From: Thermohalobaculum sp039030715
Lineage (GTDB): Bacteria > Pseudomonadota > Alphaproteobacteria > Rhodobacterales > Rhodobacteraceae
Length of the DNA stretch: 64,000 nt
Assembly: GCA_039030715.1 (NCBI GenBank)
Contig: JBCCDU010000013.1
Span: 5,554-69,553, forward strand
Reading direction: 5' to 3'
The position numbers and the translations under genes were made by a program. The notes under the pieces are model-generated. The model was not told the origin of the DNA. It saw only the letters and a list, made by a program, of their open reading frames with translations, and did not search any database. Shown one piece after another: positions 7,849 to 17,020 of this stretch (positions within the stretch are counted from its first letter, which is position 1; every line of letters begins with the position of its first letter).

Positions 7849-10395
7849 TCACCGCAGGGTTCCGTTCTCTTCGATCTCGATCACCCGGCTGGCGTCCTCT
7901 GCCGCTTTCTCGGTGTTGGCGGCATAGATCAGAGTGGCGCCGGGCAATTCCTCGCGAATGGCTTTCCTGAGAGATATATCGGTCGGTCCATCCCCTGCGG
8001 CAACCCCGTCGAGCACCAGAATGCGCGGGCGGCTGATCACAGCGCGCACCAATGCTATGCGGCGTTTTAACGAGGCGGACATCCCAGCACCCCCGTTTCC
8101 AACAGGCCGGTCGAGGCCCAGGCGGATCAGTTGCTGGCGCAACCCGGCGGCGTCCACCGCTTGCTCGATCTGAGCATCGAGCGTCTTCCAGGCGGATTTC
8201 CGGTCAAAGCGGCGACGGCCATGCAGCAGGTTCTCCGCAATCGTCTGGGCCGGGTTGAACTGGTCCTTGTCGAAGCTGACGAAGTCGTTGCGCCCGTCCA
8301 ATGCACCGCGAGCGGCCTCGCGATAGGCCTGGAACCGCGCGCTTCGCTGATCGTCCAGCACGTCCAGGCGGTCACGGGTCGGCACATATTTCAGCGCCAG
8401 CGAGATCAGGAAACGGCGCTGCTCCAGATTGACCGAGCCGATGCCCTTGGGCCCCAGCTCCTCCAGCAATTCGGCGGAGGTCTGCAACTCGCTCTTCGAA
8501 TAGGCGGCGAAACTGTCCAGCACAATCGAATCGCTTTCAACGGCCCCCACCAGTTCGGCGAATTCGCAGGCGATGTCCCATCCAATGGATTCGAACATGG
8601 CCAGCGCGCCCGAGCGTTCGAGGATCTCACTCACGCCCGGATGGTCGACATAGTCGGCAAAGTCGCCGACCGGGGCGGTTGGCAGTGCATAAAGCACGTT
8701 CTCCAGCAATGTCGCATTGGTGTTGAACGCCTCCGGCGACCAAGCCTCGACCAGATCAGAAACGTCGCGCCCATCCAGGGCCATGGCATGGCGCGCCTTC
8801 AGGACGGGCCCGGTCCAGGCATCGGCCTCGCCTGCGGCGATCCGGCTGCTGAGTGCTGCGGCAAACATGTCCTGACCAAGGTCGAAGCGGGCGACCAGAT
8901 GCAGCAGCCGCTCCTCCAAAGCCTCGGCGCCCATGACATCAGCGGCAGTGTAGTCCACCCAGTCGCCGTCGGGATCGGCGGTGATATTGCCGGTCGCGCG
9001 CGCCTCCTTCAGGAACTCGCGCGCAATATCGCGGGCGGATTCCTCCAGCATAGGCGCCGCGCGATAAAGACCGTAGAGCATGTTTTCACGCAGGCTGCGC
9101 GAGATCAGCCCGGGGTCGGACTGTACATGCGAGATCGTCGCCCCCAATTCCGCCAGCCGTGCTTCGGACACCTGTTTGCCGCCGATGGTCACACGGCCCG
9201 AGGCTGGTTCCGCCAACCCGGCAATCATACCAAGCAGCGCCTCGCGCGCACCACTGGCCCCGCCGGTGACCGCGACAATCTCGCCATGCGCGATTTCCAA
9301 CGCTGGAACCGTCAAGCCCCCGGCGCCGGGACCGCCTTCGATATTCATCAGTTTCAGATCGCCCTGCAGCGGCTCGGTATCGGTGAGATAGATCCGTTCC
9401 GCATCCATCACCCCATCGCCGATGAAGTTCTCGACCACGAAGACGTAGCGGCTGTTGAAATCGGTCCAGCGCTGCACGAAGTTCAGCACCGCTTTCCAAG
9501 GGCCGGCGATGTCCTTGTAGGCCGCCAACACAGCTACCAGAGCCCCGAAATCGAGCTGCCCCTTGATCACCAGATACCCGCCAATCGAGTAGAAGAAGAA
9601 CGGCGTAAGTTGGTTGATCAGGTTGTTGATGAACTTGATCGTAAACTTGCGCTTGAACAGCGCCAGCCGGATGACAGTGTTCTGGTGCAACCGCCCCGCG
9701 ATCTGGCCCAGATGCCAACGAGCGGTATCGTTGGTGTGGATCTCGGCGATATTGCCCACACTCTCCGAAATCGTGTCGGCCAGCGCGCGGGTGTTGGACG
9801 CACGCTCCTTGTTCAGGCGGATCACCTTGGCCTGCAATTTCGGGATCAGCCATGCCTGAATAGGGTAGAATGCCACCGCGGCCAGGCCCAGCAGCCAATC
9901 CTGCATGAAGATGAAGATCGAATAGACCACCAGCAGACCACCCTGAAAGGCGGGCGTGGCGATCACCTCGCCGATAAAGCCGCCCAGCGGCTCGATCTCG
10001 CCCAGCATCGACTGGATCACTTCGCCGGGCTTGGTGGTCTTGAACCGGCTCATGCGGAAGCGCATCACATGCTCGAACAGCATGAAGCGCAGGCGGCGCA
10101 GCATCCGCTCGCCCGTCATGCCGATGGCGATGTTCATCACCCATTTGATGCCGTTGATGATGATCACCAGGGCCAGGAAGATGAAGCAGAGGATTAACAG
10201 ATAAGGTACCTGCTGAAACTCGAAACCCAGTATCGTCTGCGGGAAGTCTGTCCCGTCGATGGCCTGGTTGACGATGATCTTGGGGATTTCCAGCGAGGCA
10301 TAGACCAGTGGGAACGACACCAGCGTGATCGCGAGAATAAAAAGCTGCTCACGCTTCGAATGGCGCCAGACGAACGAAAAGAAACGCGTGTCCAT
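7849..10395 (-). CDS. ABC exporter-like protein with degenerate nucleotide-binding domain
   Basis: Product of 848 residues. An N-terminal ABC exporter membrane domain (about 1-330, with helices such as LLILCFIFLALVIIINGI) is followed by a nucleotide-binding domain that is split by an insertion of roughly 300 residues. The ATPase motifs are eroded: the P-loop reads GGASGARE (about 378-385) without the essential Lys-Ser/Thr, the signature is MSASL (about 772) in place of LSGGQ, and Walker B ends ILVLDG with Gly where the catalytic Glu should be. ATP hydrolysis by this chain seems unlikely, so it may be a regulatory subunit or work with a partner. ATG 10395 is preceded by GGGGAGA at 7 bases. The gene lies between YjbQ and the cNMP-binding protein. 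Confidence 0.85.
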   Translation of the reverse strand: MDTRFFSFVWRHSKREQLFILAITLVSFPLVYASLEIPKIIVNQAIDGTDFPQTILGFEFQQVPYLLILCFIFLALVIIINGIKWVMNIAIGMTGERMLRRLRFMLFEHVMRFRMSRFKTTKPGEVIQSMLGEIEPLGGFIGEVIATPAFQGGLLVVYSIFIFMQDWLLGLAAVAFYPIQAWLIPKLQAKVIRLNKERASNTRALADTISESVGNIAEIHTNDTARWHLGQIAGRLHQNTVIRLALFKRKFTIKFINNLINQLTPFFFYSIGGYLVIKGQLDFGALVAVLAAYKDIAGPWKAVLNFVQRWTDFNSRYVFVVENFIGDGVMDAERIYLTDTEPLQGDLKLMNIEGGPGAGGLTVPALEIAHGEIVAVTGGASGAREALLGMIAGLAEPASGRVTIGGKQVSEARLAELGATISHVQSDPGLISRSLRENMLYGLYRAAPMLEESARDIAREFLKEARATGNITADPDGDWVDYTAADVMGAEALEERLLHLVARFDLGQDMFAAALSSRIAAGEADAWTGPVLKARHAMALDGRDVSDLVEAWSPEAFNTNATLLENVLYALPTAPVGDFADYVDHPGVSEILERSGALAMFESIGWDIACEFAELVGAVESDSIVLDSFAAYSKSELQTSAELLEELGPKGIGSVNLEQRRFLISLALKYVPTRDRLDVLDDQRSARFQAYREAARGALDGRNDFVSFDKDQFNPAQTIAENLLHGRRRFDRKSAWKTLDAQIEQAVDAAGLRQQLIRLGLDRPVGNGGAGMSASLKRRIALVRAVISRPRILVLDGVAAGDGPTDISLRKAIREELPGATLIYAANTEKAAEDASRVIEIEENGTLR

Positions 10396-10458
10396 ACAGA
10401 ATTCTCCCCACGGCAATGGTCAGCCATACCGTAGGGAGGGTCAAGCGACAAAAAGCGC

Positions 10459-10881
10459 CTATTTGCCCGTCAGATGCAGCGCAATCTTGCGGCAATGCGG
10501 ATGATCGCGATGCTCCCATAGATAGAGGCCCTGCCAGGTGCCCAACATCATCCGGCCAGATTGCACAGGAATGCTCAGATGCACCCCCGACAGAACCGTG
10601 CGGATATGGGCGGCCATGTCGTCCGGCCCCTCCATATAATGGCGATACCGTTCTGCCCCGCCATGGGGCGCCAGGGTCGCAATTGCATCCTGCAAGTCCA
10701 GACGCACATCGGGATCCGCGTTCTCCTGAATGGTCAACGAGGCCGAACTGTGCTGGCAGAGCAGCGTCAGAAGCCCCTCGCCCATAGACTGCGAGGTCAA
10801 CCAGTCCGAGACCTCAGCCGTGATCGGAACCAGGCCGGGGCGGCGGGTCGGGATCTCCAGAATGCCGGTGGTTTGACGCAT
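10459..10881 (-). CDS. YjbQ family protein (UPF0047)
   Basis: The 140-residue product matches the YjbQ/UPF0047 family along its whole length: the conserved core CQHSSASLTIQENADPDV, the stretch YRHYMEGPDDMAAHI, and the end LGTWQGLYLWEHRDHPHCRK. Conserved His, Asp and Cys residues cluster in the trimer active site. Members have weak thiamine-phosphate synthase activity, but the physiological role is unsettled. It is the first gene of the minus-strand set leading to the ABC exporter-like protein, with 63 bases between, and is divergent from the PaaI thioesterase. Confidence 0.92.
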   Translation of the reverse strand: MRQTTGILEIPTRRPGLVPITAEVSDWLTSQSMGEGLLTLLCQHSSASLTIQENADPDVRLDLQDAIATLAPHGGAERYRHYMEGPDDMAAHIRTVLSGVHLSIPVQSGRMMLGTWQGLYLWEHRDHPHCRKIALHLTGK

Positions 10882-10931
10882 TTGCCCATGTTAGAGGATC
10901 GAACCAGGCGGGAAAGCGGAGATTTCCACCG

Positions 10932-11390
10932 ATGCAGTACGACCCCTCCCTACCCTGGCGGAACCTCAAGGGCGAAGGCTTCAACGATCATATCGGGCCT
11001 GTGCGGTTTGCCCGCTCGGGCGACAATCAGTGGCAGGCCACACTGGTGGTAGATGCGCGCCATCGCAATGCGGGCGGTGTCTGCCACGGTGGTGTCACCA
11101 TGACCCTGGCCGATCTGACGATGGGGGCAGCGTCCTATGCTGCGGGCGGCAAACGCCCCTGTGCCACGATTGAGATGGACAGCCATTTCCTGGCGGCGGG
11201 CAAGCTGGGTCAGAGATTGCTCTCGGTCGGGACGCAACTGCGTCTGGTGCGCGATCTCAGCTTCATGTCCTGTGAAGTTTGGGCACTGGATGAAGGGGGC
11301 GAGGCGCGCCAGGTCATGCGCGCCTCGGGGATCTGGAAATACCTAGCCAGCCGAAACCCCGGCGATGGCGGCAATCCGGCAGCCGATTAG
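10932..11390 (+). CDS. PaaI family hotdog thioesterase
   Basis: A 152-residue single hotdog domain. The central helix region HRNAGGVCHGGVTMTLADL contains the Asn/Gly/His-Gly-Gly motif of PaaI-type thioesterases, and the later Asp (EMDSHFLAAGKLG) is in place. These enzymes hydrolyse acyl-CoA thioesters, often as clean-up enzymes; the substrate cannot be told from sequence. The ATG at 10932 has GGAGA about 8 bases upstream. Its TAG stop overlaps the TAA stop of the convergent MlaC-like gene by four bases. Confidence 0.88.
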   Translation: MQYDPSLPWRNLKGEGFNDHIGPVRFARSGDNQWQATLVVDARHRNAGGVCHGGVTMTLADLTMGAASYAAGGKRPCATIEMDSHFLAAGKLGQRLLSVGTQLRLVRDLSFMSCEVWALDEGGEARQVMRASGIWKYLASRNPGDGGNPAAD

Positions 11391-11983
11391 GCGCTGTTCA
11401 GGTCGGCGATCAGCTTGTCGACATCGCCGCCATGCGCCCGCAGCATTCCCGCAACCTCGTCGCGCTGCGTCAGCAACAGCGAGACACCCTCGATCACGAT
11501 ATCCGCGATCACGACGCGTCCGGGTCTGTCGGTAACCAGCCACTCAACCACGATCGGCGCGCCCGATGGCTGGGTTACGGTGGAGCGGACCAGCGACCCC
11601 TTGCGGCTCTCGTCCACCACACCCTGGACCGATATCGTCTCGCCCGCATAGCCCTGGAACCGTCGCGCATAAACGGTCGAAAGGAAATGCGAGAAGGCAT
11701 TGGAATAGCTGCCCTGTTGCGCATCGCTCATATCGCGCCAGGCCTGTCCGGCGGCAAAGCGTGCGATCTGGGGCATGGCCGCGCGGCTCTCCATCACGGA
11801 TTTTAATTTAGCGGCTTTCGCCTTGGCATCGCCGCTGCCCTGGACAATGTCCAGAACCTCGCGCACGGCGCTTTGAACATGGCTCTCGGCCGCCGAGGCC
11901 TCCAGCGCCAGTGCCCGATATGGTGCAGTCGCGCCCAGTGCGGCGACAGCGCCAATTCCAGCCAAAAGGGTACGTCGTTTCAT
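11387..11983 (-). CDS. MlaC/Ttg2D-family periplasmic phospholipid-binding protein
   Basis: The 198-residue product starts at ATG 11983, preceded by GGAGAG at 8 bases. The N-terminus MKRRTLLAGIGAVAALGATA is a twin-Arg-like signal peptide. The mature part follows the Tgt2/MlaC family pattern: FAAGQAWRDMSDAQQGSYSNAF, then a domain ending in DIVIEGVSLLLTQRDEVA. MlaC shuttles phospholipids between the outer and inner membranes for the MlaFEDB transporter. No mla transporter genes or mlaA are nearby, so this is an orphan copy in this window. Convergent with the PaaI gene. Confidence 0.85.
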   Translation of the reverse strand: MKRRTLLAGIGAVAALGATAPYRALALEASAAESHVQSAVREVLDIVQGSGDAKAKAAKLKSVMESRAAMPQIARFAAGQAWRDMSDAQQGSYSNAFSHFLSTVYARRFQGYAGETISVQGVVDESRKGSLVRSTVTQPSGAPIVVEWLVTDRPGRVVIADIVIEGVSLLLTQRDEVAGMLRAHGGDVDKLIADLNSA

Positions 11984-12374
11984 CTTTTTCGCTCTCCTGC
12001 CACGGCAACGCCGGATATCAGCCATATATTGCCACTCGCTGCGGATTTGAAGCTCTGCCCTTCGTCCGGCGTCTTACGTGGCATCACGCCGGTTCCGTTG
12101 ATTTAGCATTCTGCATGCGATCACGCCGGTTTGACGACACTGTTATGCAGAAACTGCCCAGACCGCCCGAATTCGGCCCGGTTCTGTTGAGAAAAGCCAT
12201 CAAAAGGGCTAACAGGCACAGATTGCTATGCTAAGCTGCGCCATAACGGGTGTGGAGCTGTCGGAAGCACGCGGGCGGTCGGGAAACCGGACCACCGGAC
12301 TTATCCGATCTTAAACCATCGCGCAGATATGAGATAGGGCGCTCCACCATCGGGGCATCAGAACGAGGCCGGGC
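11984..12374. other. 391-base intergenic region upstream of the type I secretion operon
   Basis: Lies between the divergent MlaC-like gene and the secretion ATPase. No convincing coding frame. It holds a 12-base direct repeat (12083-12094 and 12120-12131) and should contain promoters for both flanking genes. No RNA gene was recognised. Confidence 0.6.
12083..12131. promoter_or_regulatory. 12-base direct repeat ATCACGCCGGTT, period 37
   Basis: Exact copies at 12083-12094 and 12120-12131. Two spaced direct repeats in a divergent promoter region are compatible with a regulator operator. Function is inferred from position only. Confidence 0.35.
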
Positions 12375-14396
12375 ATGAGTAAACCGAGCGGCATCCAGGA
12401 AATGCGTCAGGCCATGGGCCAGTGCAGATCCCACTTTATTGCTGTTTTCATCTTCTCGATCTTCGTCAATCTGCTGATGCTGACGGGTCCGCTCTTCATG
12501 CTGCAAACCTATGACCGGGTGCTGTCCAGCCGGTCGGAGGAGACGCTGGTCGCCCTCGTCCTGCTGATCACGGCGCTGTTTGCGTTTTATGGATTGTTGG
12601 AATTCGCACGCGGGCGGGTTCTGGCCCGAGCCGGAGCGCGATTCTCGGAGATGATGGACAGCCGCGTGTTTACGGCCGTTCTGCGCCGCTCGGTCGCGCC
12701 GCAGGAGCGGGCGCGTCCCAATACCGCCGCGCGGGATTTGGATTCGGTGCGCCAGGTGCTTTCGGGTCCAGCTCCCTTCGCGCTGGTCGATATCCCATGG
12801 ACGCCGATCTTCTTGACCGCGATCTTCATTGTCCATCCGCTGATGGGTTGGGTGGCCGTCGGCGGCGGCTCGATCCTGATCGCTCTGACGGCGATGAACC
12901 AGTACCGCTCGGCCAAGCCCAACGCGGAATCGCAGCAGGCGAGCGCCGAGGCTGAGAATCTGGGCGAGGAAATGCGCCAGAACGCCGAGGTCGTGCAGGG
13001 GCTCGGCATGCGCCAGGTTGGCCTCGGCCGGTGGAAGCAGTTCCGTCGTGCAGCGTTGGACAAGCAGCTTTTGGCGTCGGATCGCACGGCGAGCTATTCC
13101 TCCTCCTCGAAGGCGATGCGGTTCTATTTGCAGTCGATCATGCTGGCGGTTGGGGCGTGGTTGGCCCTGCAACAGCTTATCTCGCCGGGGATGATGATCG
13201 CAGGCTCGATCCTGATGGGCCGCGCCCTGGCCCCGATCGAGCAGGCCATCGCCCAATGGTCGCTCGCACAGCGCGCCCATCGCGGTTGGAAAATGCTGGG
13301 AGAGCTGCTGGAGAAGACCCCGCAGGAGGACGACAAGACCCAGCTTCCCGCCCCCAAGGGCTATCTGGCGGCGCAAGGGGTCGCAGTGCTCGCCCCGGGA
13401 GAGCAGGTTCCCGCGCTGCGCGGTATCGATTTTGCCATTGAACCCGGCAATGCGATGGGGGTCATCGGCCCCTCCGGCGCGGGCAAGACGACCCTGGCCA
13501 AAGTGCTGACTGGCATTTGGCGCCCCGCCGCAGGCAATGTGCGGCTGGATGGTGCGGCGCTGGATCAATGGCCCGATGGCGGACTGGGCCAGTATATCGG
13601 CTATCTGCCGCAGGAAATCGGGCTCTTCTCCGGCACCGTTAGCCAGAACATCGCACGCATGGCGGAGCAGCCGGACGACGCCAAGGTGATCGAGGCAGCC
13701 AAACGTGCCGGCGCGCACGAACTGCTGCTGAATCTGCCGCAAGGGTACGACACCGATATCGGCGCAGGTGGACAACGCCTATCCGGCGGGCAACGCCAGC
13801 GCGTGGCGCTGGCGCGGGCACTTTATAACGACCCGCCCCTTTTGGTCCTGGATGAACCCAACGCCAACCTGGATGCACAGGGCGAACAGGCCCTGGTCGA
13901 TGCGATCCGCGATGCGAAGTCTCGCGGGCGCACGGTGATCATCATGGCGCACCGCCCGTCCGCCATCGCTGCATGCGATCTGTTGCTGATGATCGACAAG
14001 GGCCAGCAGGTCGACTTCGGCCCGCGTGACGAGGTGCTGAAGAAACGTACCAAGAACTATCAGCAATTGAACCAGGGTGGCCAGGCCCCCAAACAGGTGC
14101 CGGCGGCGAATGCTCCAGCAACAGCGCAGGTTGCCGGACCGGCCGCAGGCCAAGCACCGATGAAGCAGCCTGCCGCAAAACCCGCGACGACGGCCAGCAT
14201 CCAGCAGGGGCAGGCCGCAGCGCCCGCAGCCCCTGCCCAGTCAAAAACCCAGTCGATCCCGCCATCGCCGCAGGGCGCCACGATGCAGTCTCAACCCTTG
14301 CAACAGGCAACTGCTCAGCCCACGTCTCAGGCGACGACGACGAATGTGACGGCGCCGACCGGCGCGCTCGGAACCAATCAAGGTGAAGTCAAATGA
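12375..14396 (+). CDS. Type I secretion ABC permease/ATPase, PrtD-like
   Basis: A 673-residue exporter: membrane domain about 20-300, then a complete nucleotide-binding domain with Walker A GPSGAGKTT, signature LSGGQRQR, Walker B LLVLDEPNANLD and H-loop MAHRPSA. There is no C39-like or peptidase N-terminus, fitting the PrtD subgroup that exports RTX proteins in an unprocessed form. After about residue 565 comes a 105-residue tail of Gln, Ala, Pro and Thr, absent from typical PrtD. The stop overlaps the adaptor start (ATGA). The FG-GAP/RTX protein at 24.4-26.8 kb is a candidate substrate. No TolC gene is in the window. Confidence 0.92.
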   Translation: MSKPSGIQEMRQAMGQCRSHFIAVFIFSIFVNLLMLTGPLFMLQTYDRVLSSRSEETLVALVLLITALFAFYGLLEFARGRVLARAGARFSEMMDSRVFTAVLRRSVAPQERARPNTAARDLDSVRQVLSGPAPFALVDIPWTPIFLTAIFIVHPLMGWVAVGGGSILIALTAMNQYRSAKPNAESQQASAEAENLGEEMRQNAEVVQGLGMRQVGLGRWKQFRRAALDKQLLASDRTASYSSSSKAMRFYLQSIMLAVGAWLALQQLISPGMMIAGSILMGRALAPIEQAIAQWSLAQRAHRGWKMLGELLEKTPQEDDKTQLPAPKGYLAAQGVAVLAPGEQVPALRGIDFAIEPGNAMGVIGPSGAGKTTLAKVLTGIWRPAAGNVRLDGAALDQWPDGGLGQYIGYLPQEIGLFSGTVSQNIARMAEQPDDAKVIEAAKRAGAHELLLNLPQGYDTDIGAGGQRLSGGQRQRVALARALYNDPPLLVLDEPNANLDAQGEQALVDAIRDAKSRGRTVIIMAHRPSAIAACDLLLMIDKGQQVDFGPRDEVLKKRTKNYQQLNQGGQAPKQVPAANAPATAQVAGPAAGQAPMKQPAAKPATTASIQQGQAAAPAAPAQSKTQSIPPSPQGATMQSQPLQQATAQPTSQATTTNVTAPTGALGTNQGEVK

Positions 14397-15736
14397 TGCA
14401 ATTGTCCGGCCCTCCCAGTGCTCCGAATGCCAATGCGTCCTCCGATGACGGCTGGTCTGCGCGCGAGCATATTCGTTTTGGTTTGGTCTGCGTGATCCTG
14501 CTCGCAGGTGGCCTGGGTGGCTGGTCCGCAACGGCCAAGCTGGCAGGGGCGGTGATCGCCAGCGGGCAGTTGCGGGTCGAGGCGCAACGCCAGGTTGTCC
14601 AGCATCTGGACGGTGGCGTGGTGGCCGAGATCAGCGTGCGCAATGGCGATGTCGTCGATGGCGGCGATGTTCTGATCCGGCTGGATGACACAACGCTGAA
14701 ATCGGAGCTTGCGATCCTGGAGAGCCAGCTATTCGAGATTATGGCCCGCCGCGGGCGTCTGCTGGCCGAACAGGCCGATCTGGACGAGATCCTGTTCAAC
14801 CCCGTCCTGATCGAAGCCGCGAAGACACGGCCCGAGGTGCAAACGCTGATGAAAGGCCAGATCGAGCTTTTCGAGGCACGCCGTCAGACCATGGCGACCG
14901 AAATGGCCGTTATGGAAGAACGCGAGCTGCAGCTACGCGAACAGATCGAAGGCGCCGACTCCGAAATGGAGGCGCTGCGCCGCCAAAGCGAGCTGATCGA
15001 GGAAGAGCTTGTGGGCCAGCGTGCCCTGCTCGCCAAGGGCCTCGCCCAGGCCAACCGGGTTCTGTCGCTGGAGCGCGAGGCCGCACGGCTGCTGGGCGAG
15101 CACGGTCAGATGACCGCGCAGGGCGGGCAGCTCAAAGGCCAGATATCCGAGTTAAAAATCGAGCGCCTTCGGATGAAGGACAGCCGCCGCGAGGAGGCGA
15201 TCACGCAGGAGAGAGAACTCGGCTACCGCGAGTTGGAACTGGCGGAACGCCGGATTGCGCTGCTGGAGCAATTGAACCGGCTGGAGATCCGCGCGCCCCG
15301 CCCGGGCGTCGTGCATGATATGACCGTCTTCGCGCTGAAATCGGTGATCCGCCCGGCGGAACCTGTGTTGTTCATCGTGCCCTCGGACACCGAAATGGTG
15401 GTGGACGCACGGGTCGAGCCCCTGCACCGCGATCAGGTCGGCATCGCCCAGGACGTCGTGCTGCGGTTCTCGGGCTTCAACACCCGGACGACGCCCGAGA
15501 TCAACGGGCGCATCTCGAAAGTCGCTCAGGACACCCTGGTGGATGAAGCCTCGGGCATGCAGTACTTCGGCGCCGAGGTCGTGCTGAACGAAGGCGAGCT
15601 GGAAAAGCTGGCGGGCAACGAATTGGTCGCTGGCATGCCGGTCGAAGTCTATATCCAGACCGGTGAGCGCACGCCGCTCAACTATCTGATGCGCCCGATT
15701 ACGGACTATTTCGTCCGCGCGGGCCGCGAGGAGTAA
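14393..15736 (+). CDS. HlyD-family type I secretion periplasmic adaptor, PrtE-like
   Basis: A 447-residue membrane-fusion protein that bridges the inner-membrane ABC exporter and the outer-membrane channel. One membrane helix (about 26-46, FGLVCVILLAGGLGGWSATA), a lipoyl-like half motif (VVQHLDGGVVAEISVRNGD), a long coiled coil (about 115-290, many Glu/Arg/Leu heptads) and the closing half (LNRLEIRAPRPGVVHDMTV) leading to the beta-barrel domain. Starts in a 4-base overlap with the ATPase gene, so the two are translationally coupled. Confidence 0.93.
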   Translation: MMQLSGPPSAPNANASSDDGWSAREHIRFGLVCVILLAGGLGGWSATAKLAGAVIASGQLRVEAQRQVVQHLDGGVVAEISVRNGDVVDGGDVLIRLDDTTLKSELAILESQLFEIMARRGRLLAEQADLDEILFNPVLIEAAKTRPEVQTLMKGQIELFEARRQTMATEMAVMEERELQLREQIEGADSEMEALRRQSELIEEELVGQRALLAKGLAQANRVLSLEREAARLLGEHGQMTAQGGQLKGQISELKIERLRMKDSRREEAITQERELGYRELELAERRIALLEQLNRLEIRAPRPGVVHDMTVFALKSVIRPAEPVLFIVPSDTEMVVDARVEPLHRDQVGIAQDVVLRFSGFNTRTTPEINGRISKVAQDTLVDEASGMQYFGAEVVLNEGELEKLAGNELVAGMPVEVYIQTGERTPLNYLMRPITDYFVRAGREE

Positions 15737-15766
15737 TCTCGCGGCGCAGCCAGGCCTTGGCCTTGA

Positions 15767-15783
15767 CCGCGCGCCTCGCGCGG
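15767..15783 (+). terminator. Possible terminator of the type I secretion operon
   Basis: A 7-bp GC hairpin (CCGCGCG / CGCGCGG, loop CCT) 30 bases after the adaptor stop, followed by a loosely T-rich stretch. The T tract is poor, so termination is uncertain. Confidence 0.35.
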
Positions 15784-15820
15784 CCATCTTCTTGGGCGTG
15801 ACCAAAGCGCCTGGAGTGTT

Positions 15821-17011
15821 ATGAACGCCGACCCGCCTCTGACCCTGGAAATCGAGGTGCTGCAAGGGCTCGACACGATCGAGCCCGCTGAGTGGGACGC
15901 CTGCGCGGCGCCGGAACTGGCTGACGGTGGCCCGCCGATCGACCCTTTCACGACCCACGCCTTTTTGTACAGCCTCGAGACATCTGGTTCGGCCACAGCG
16001 CGCACCGGCTGGGCTCCGCACCATCTGGTGGCACGCTTTGGCGGAGAGGTGGTGGGCGCCCTGCCCCTCTATCTGAAAGGCCACTCGCAGGGGGAGTATG
16101 TCTTCGATTACGCTTGGGCCGACGCGTGGGAGCGTGCGGGCGGGGAGTATTACCCAAAGCTCCAGGCCTCGGTCCCATTCACGCCTGCGACGGGTCGGCG
16201 GTTTCTGGCGCGACCTGATACTGTCCTGCCGGTCGAGACGATCCAGGGTGCCCTGATGGAGGGTGCCGTGACCCTCTGCAACCGCCATGACATCTCCTCG
16301 CTGCACATCACCTTCTGCACGGAGGATGAATGGCAGATGGGCGGCGAGATGGGGATGCTGCAGCGCCTCGACCAGCAGTTCCATTGGGTCAACGACGGCT
16401 ATGCAAGCTTCGACGATTTCCTGAACGCCTTGGCCTCACGCAAGCGCAAGCAGTTGCGCAAGGAGCGCGCGCGCGCGATTGAAAACGGGGTGACCATCCA
16501 CCAGCTCCGCGGAGATCAGATCAGCGCGGAACATTGGGAGGCGTTCTGGATTTTCTACCAGGACACCGGCATGCGCAAATGGGGCCGCCCCTACCTCACC
16601 CGCGAATTCTTCGACCAGGCTCAGGCCAGGATGGCAGACAACATCCTGCTGATCCTATGCGAACGCGAGGGTCGCTGGATCGCCGGAGCGCTGAACTTCA
16701 TCGGGCGAGAAACGCTCTATGGCCGCTATTGGGGTTGCCGCGAGGATCACCCCTGCCTGCATTTCGAGACCTGCTACTACCAGGCCATCGACTTCGCCAT
16801 CGCCAACGGATTGCAGAGGGTCGAGGCCGGCGCACAAGGCGGGCACAAGCTGGCACGCGGCTATGGCCCGGTTACAACGCATTCCTTGCACCACCTGCCG
16901 GATCCCGGCTTTCGCAGCGCGGTGGAGCGGTTTCTGAAGGCCGAACGCGATGCAGTGGGGCGCGATAACGCGGCGCTGGCGGAAATGACGCCCTTTAAGA
17001 AGGGCGCCTGA
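15821..17011 (+). CDS. GNAT/FemAB-like N-acetyltransferase family protein
   Basis: A 396-residue protein of the COG3146 type, annotated as peptidoglycan-related or GNAT acyltransferases. Marks of the family are HHLVARFGGEVVGALPLYLK near the N-terminus, FDDFLNALASRKRKQLRKER in the middle, FYQDTGMRKWGRPYLTREFF, and the end motif VEAGAQGGHKLARGYGPV with conserved His/Tyr. Structurally these are double-GNAT folds like FemX, which add aminoacyl groups; the substrate in this branch is unknown. ATG 15821 has GGAG 7 bases upstream. Stands alone between the secretion operon and a convergent peroxiredoxin gene. Confidence 0.85.
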   Translation: MNADPPLTLEIEVLQGLDTIEPAEWDACAAPELADGGPPIDPFTTHAFLYSLETSGSATARTGWAPHHLVARFGGEVVGALPLYLKGHSQGEYVFDYAWADAWERAGGEYYPKLQASVPFTPATGRRFLARPDTVLPVETIQGALMEGAVTLCNRHDISSLHITFCTEDEWQMGGEMGMLQRLDQQFHWVNDGYASFDDFLNALASRKRKQLRKERARAIENGVTIHQLRGDQISAEHWEAFWIFYQDTGMRKWGRPYLTREFFDQAQARMADNILLILCEREGRWIAGALNFIGRETLYGRYWGCREDHPCLHFETCYYQAIDFAIANGLQRVEAGAQGGHKLARGYGPVTTHSLHHLPDPGFRSAVERFLKAERDAVGRDNAALAEMTPFKKGA

Positions 17012-17020
17012 AACCACGTC

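Noticed and set aside
8131..10197. Long open frame opposite the ABC exporter-like gene
   Set aside because: It is a high-GC antisense shadow; the product is rich in Arg, Gln and His with no domain pattern, while the minus-strand frame has clear membrane helices.
12231..13775. 514-codon frame opposite the type I secretion ATPase
   Set aside because: Arg/Gln/His-rich shadow; the plus-strand frame has full Walker and signature motifs.
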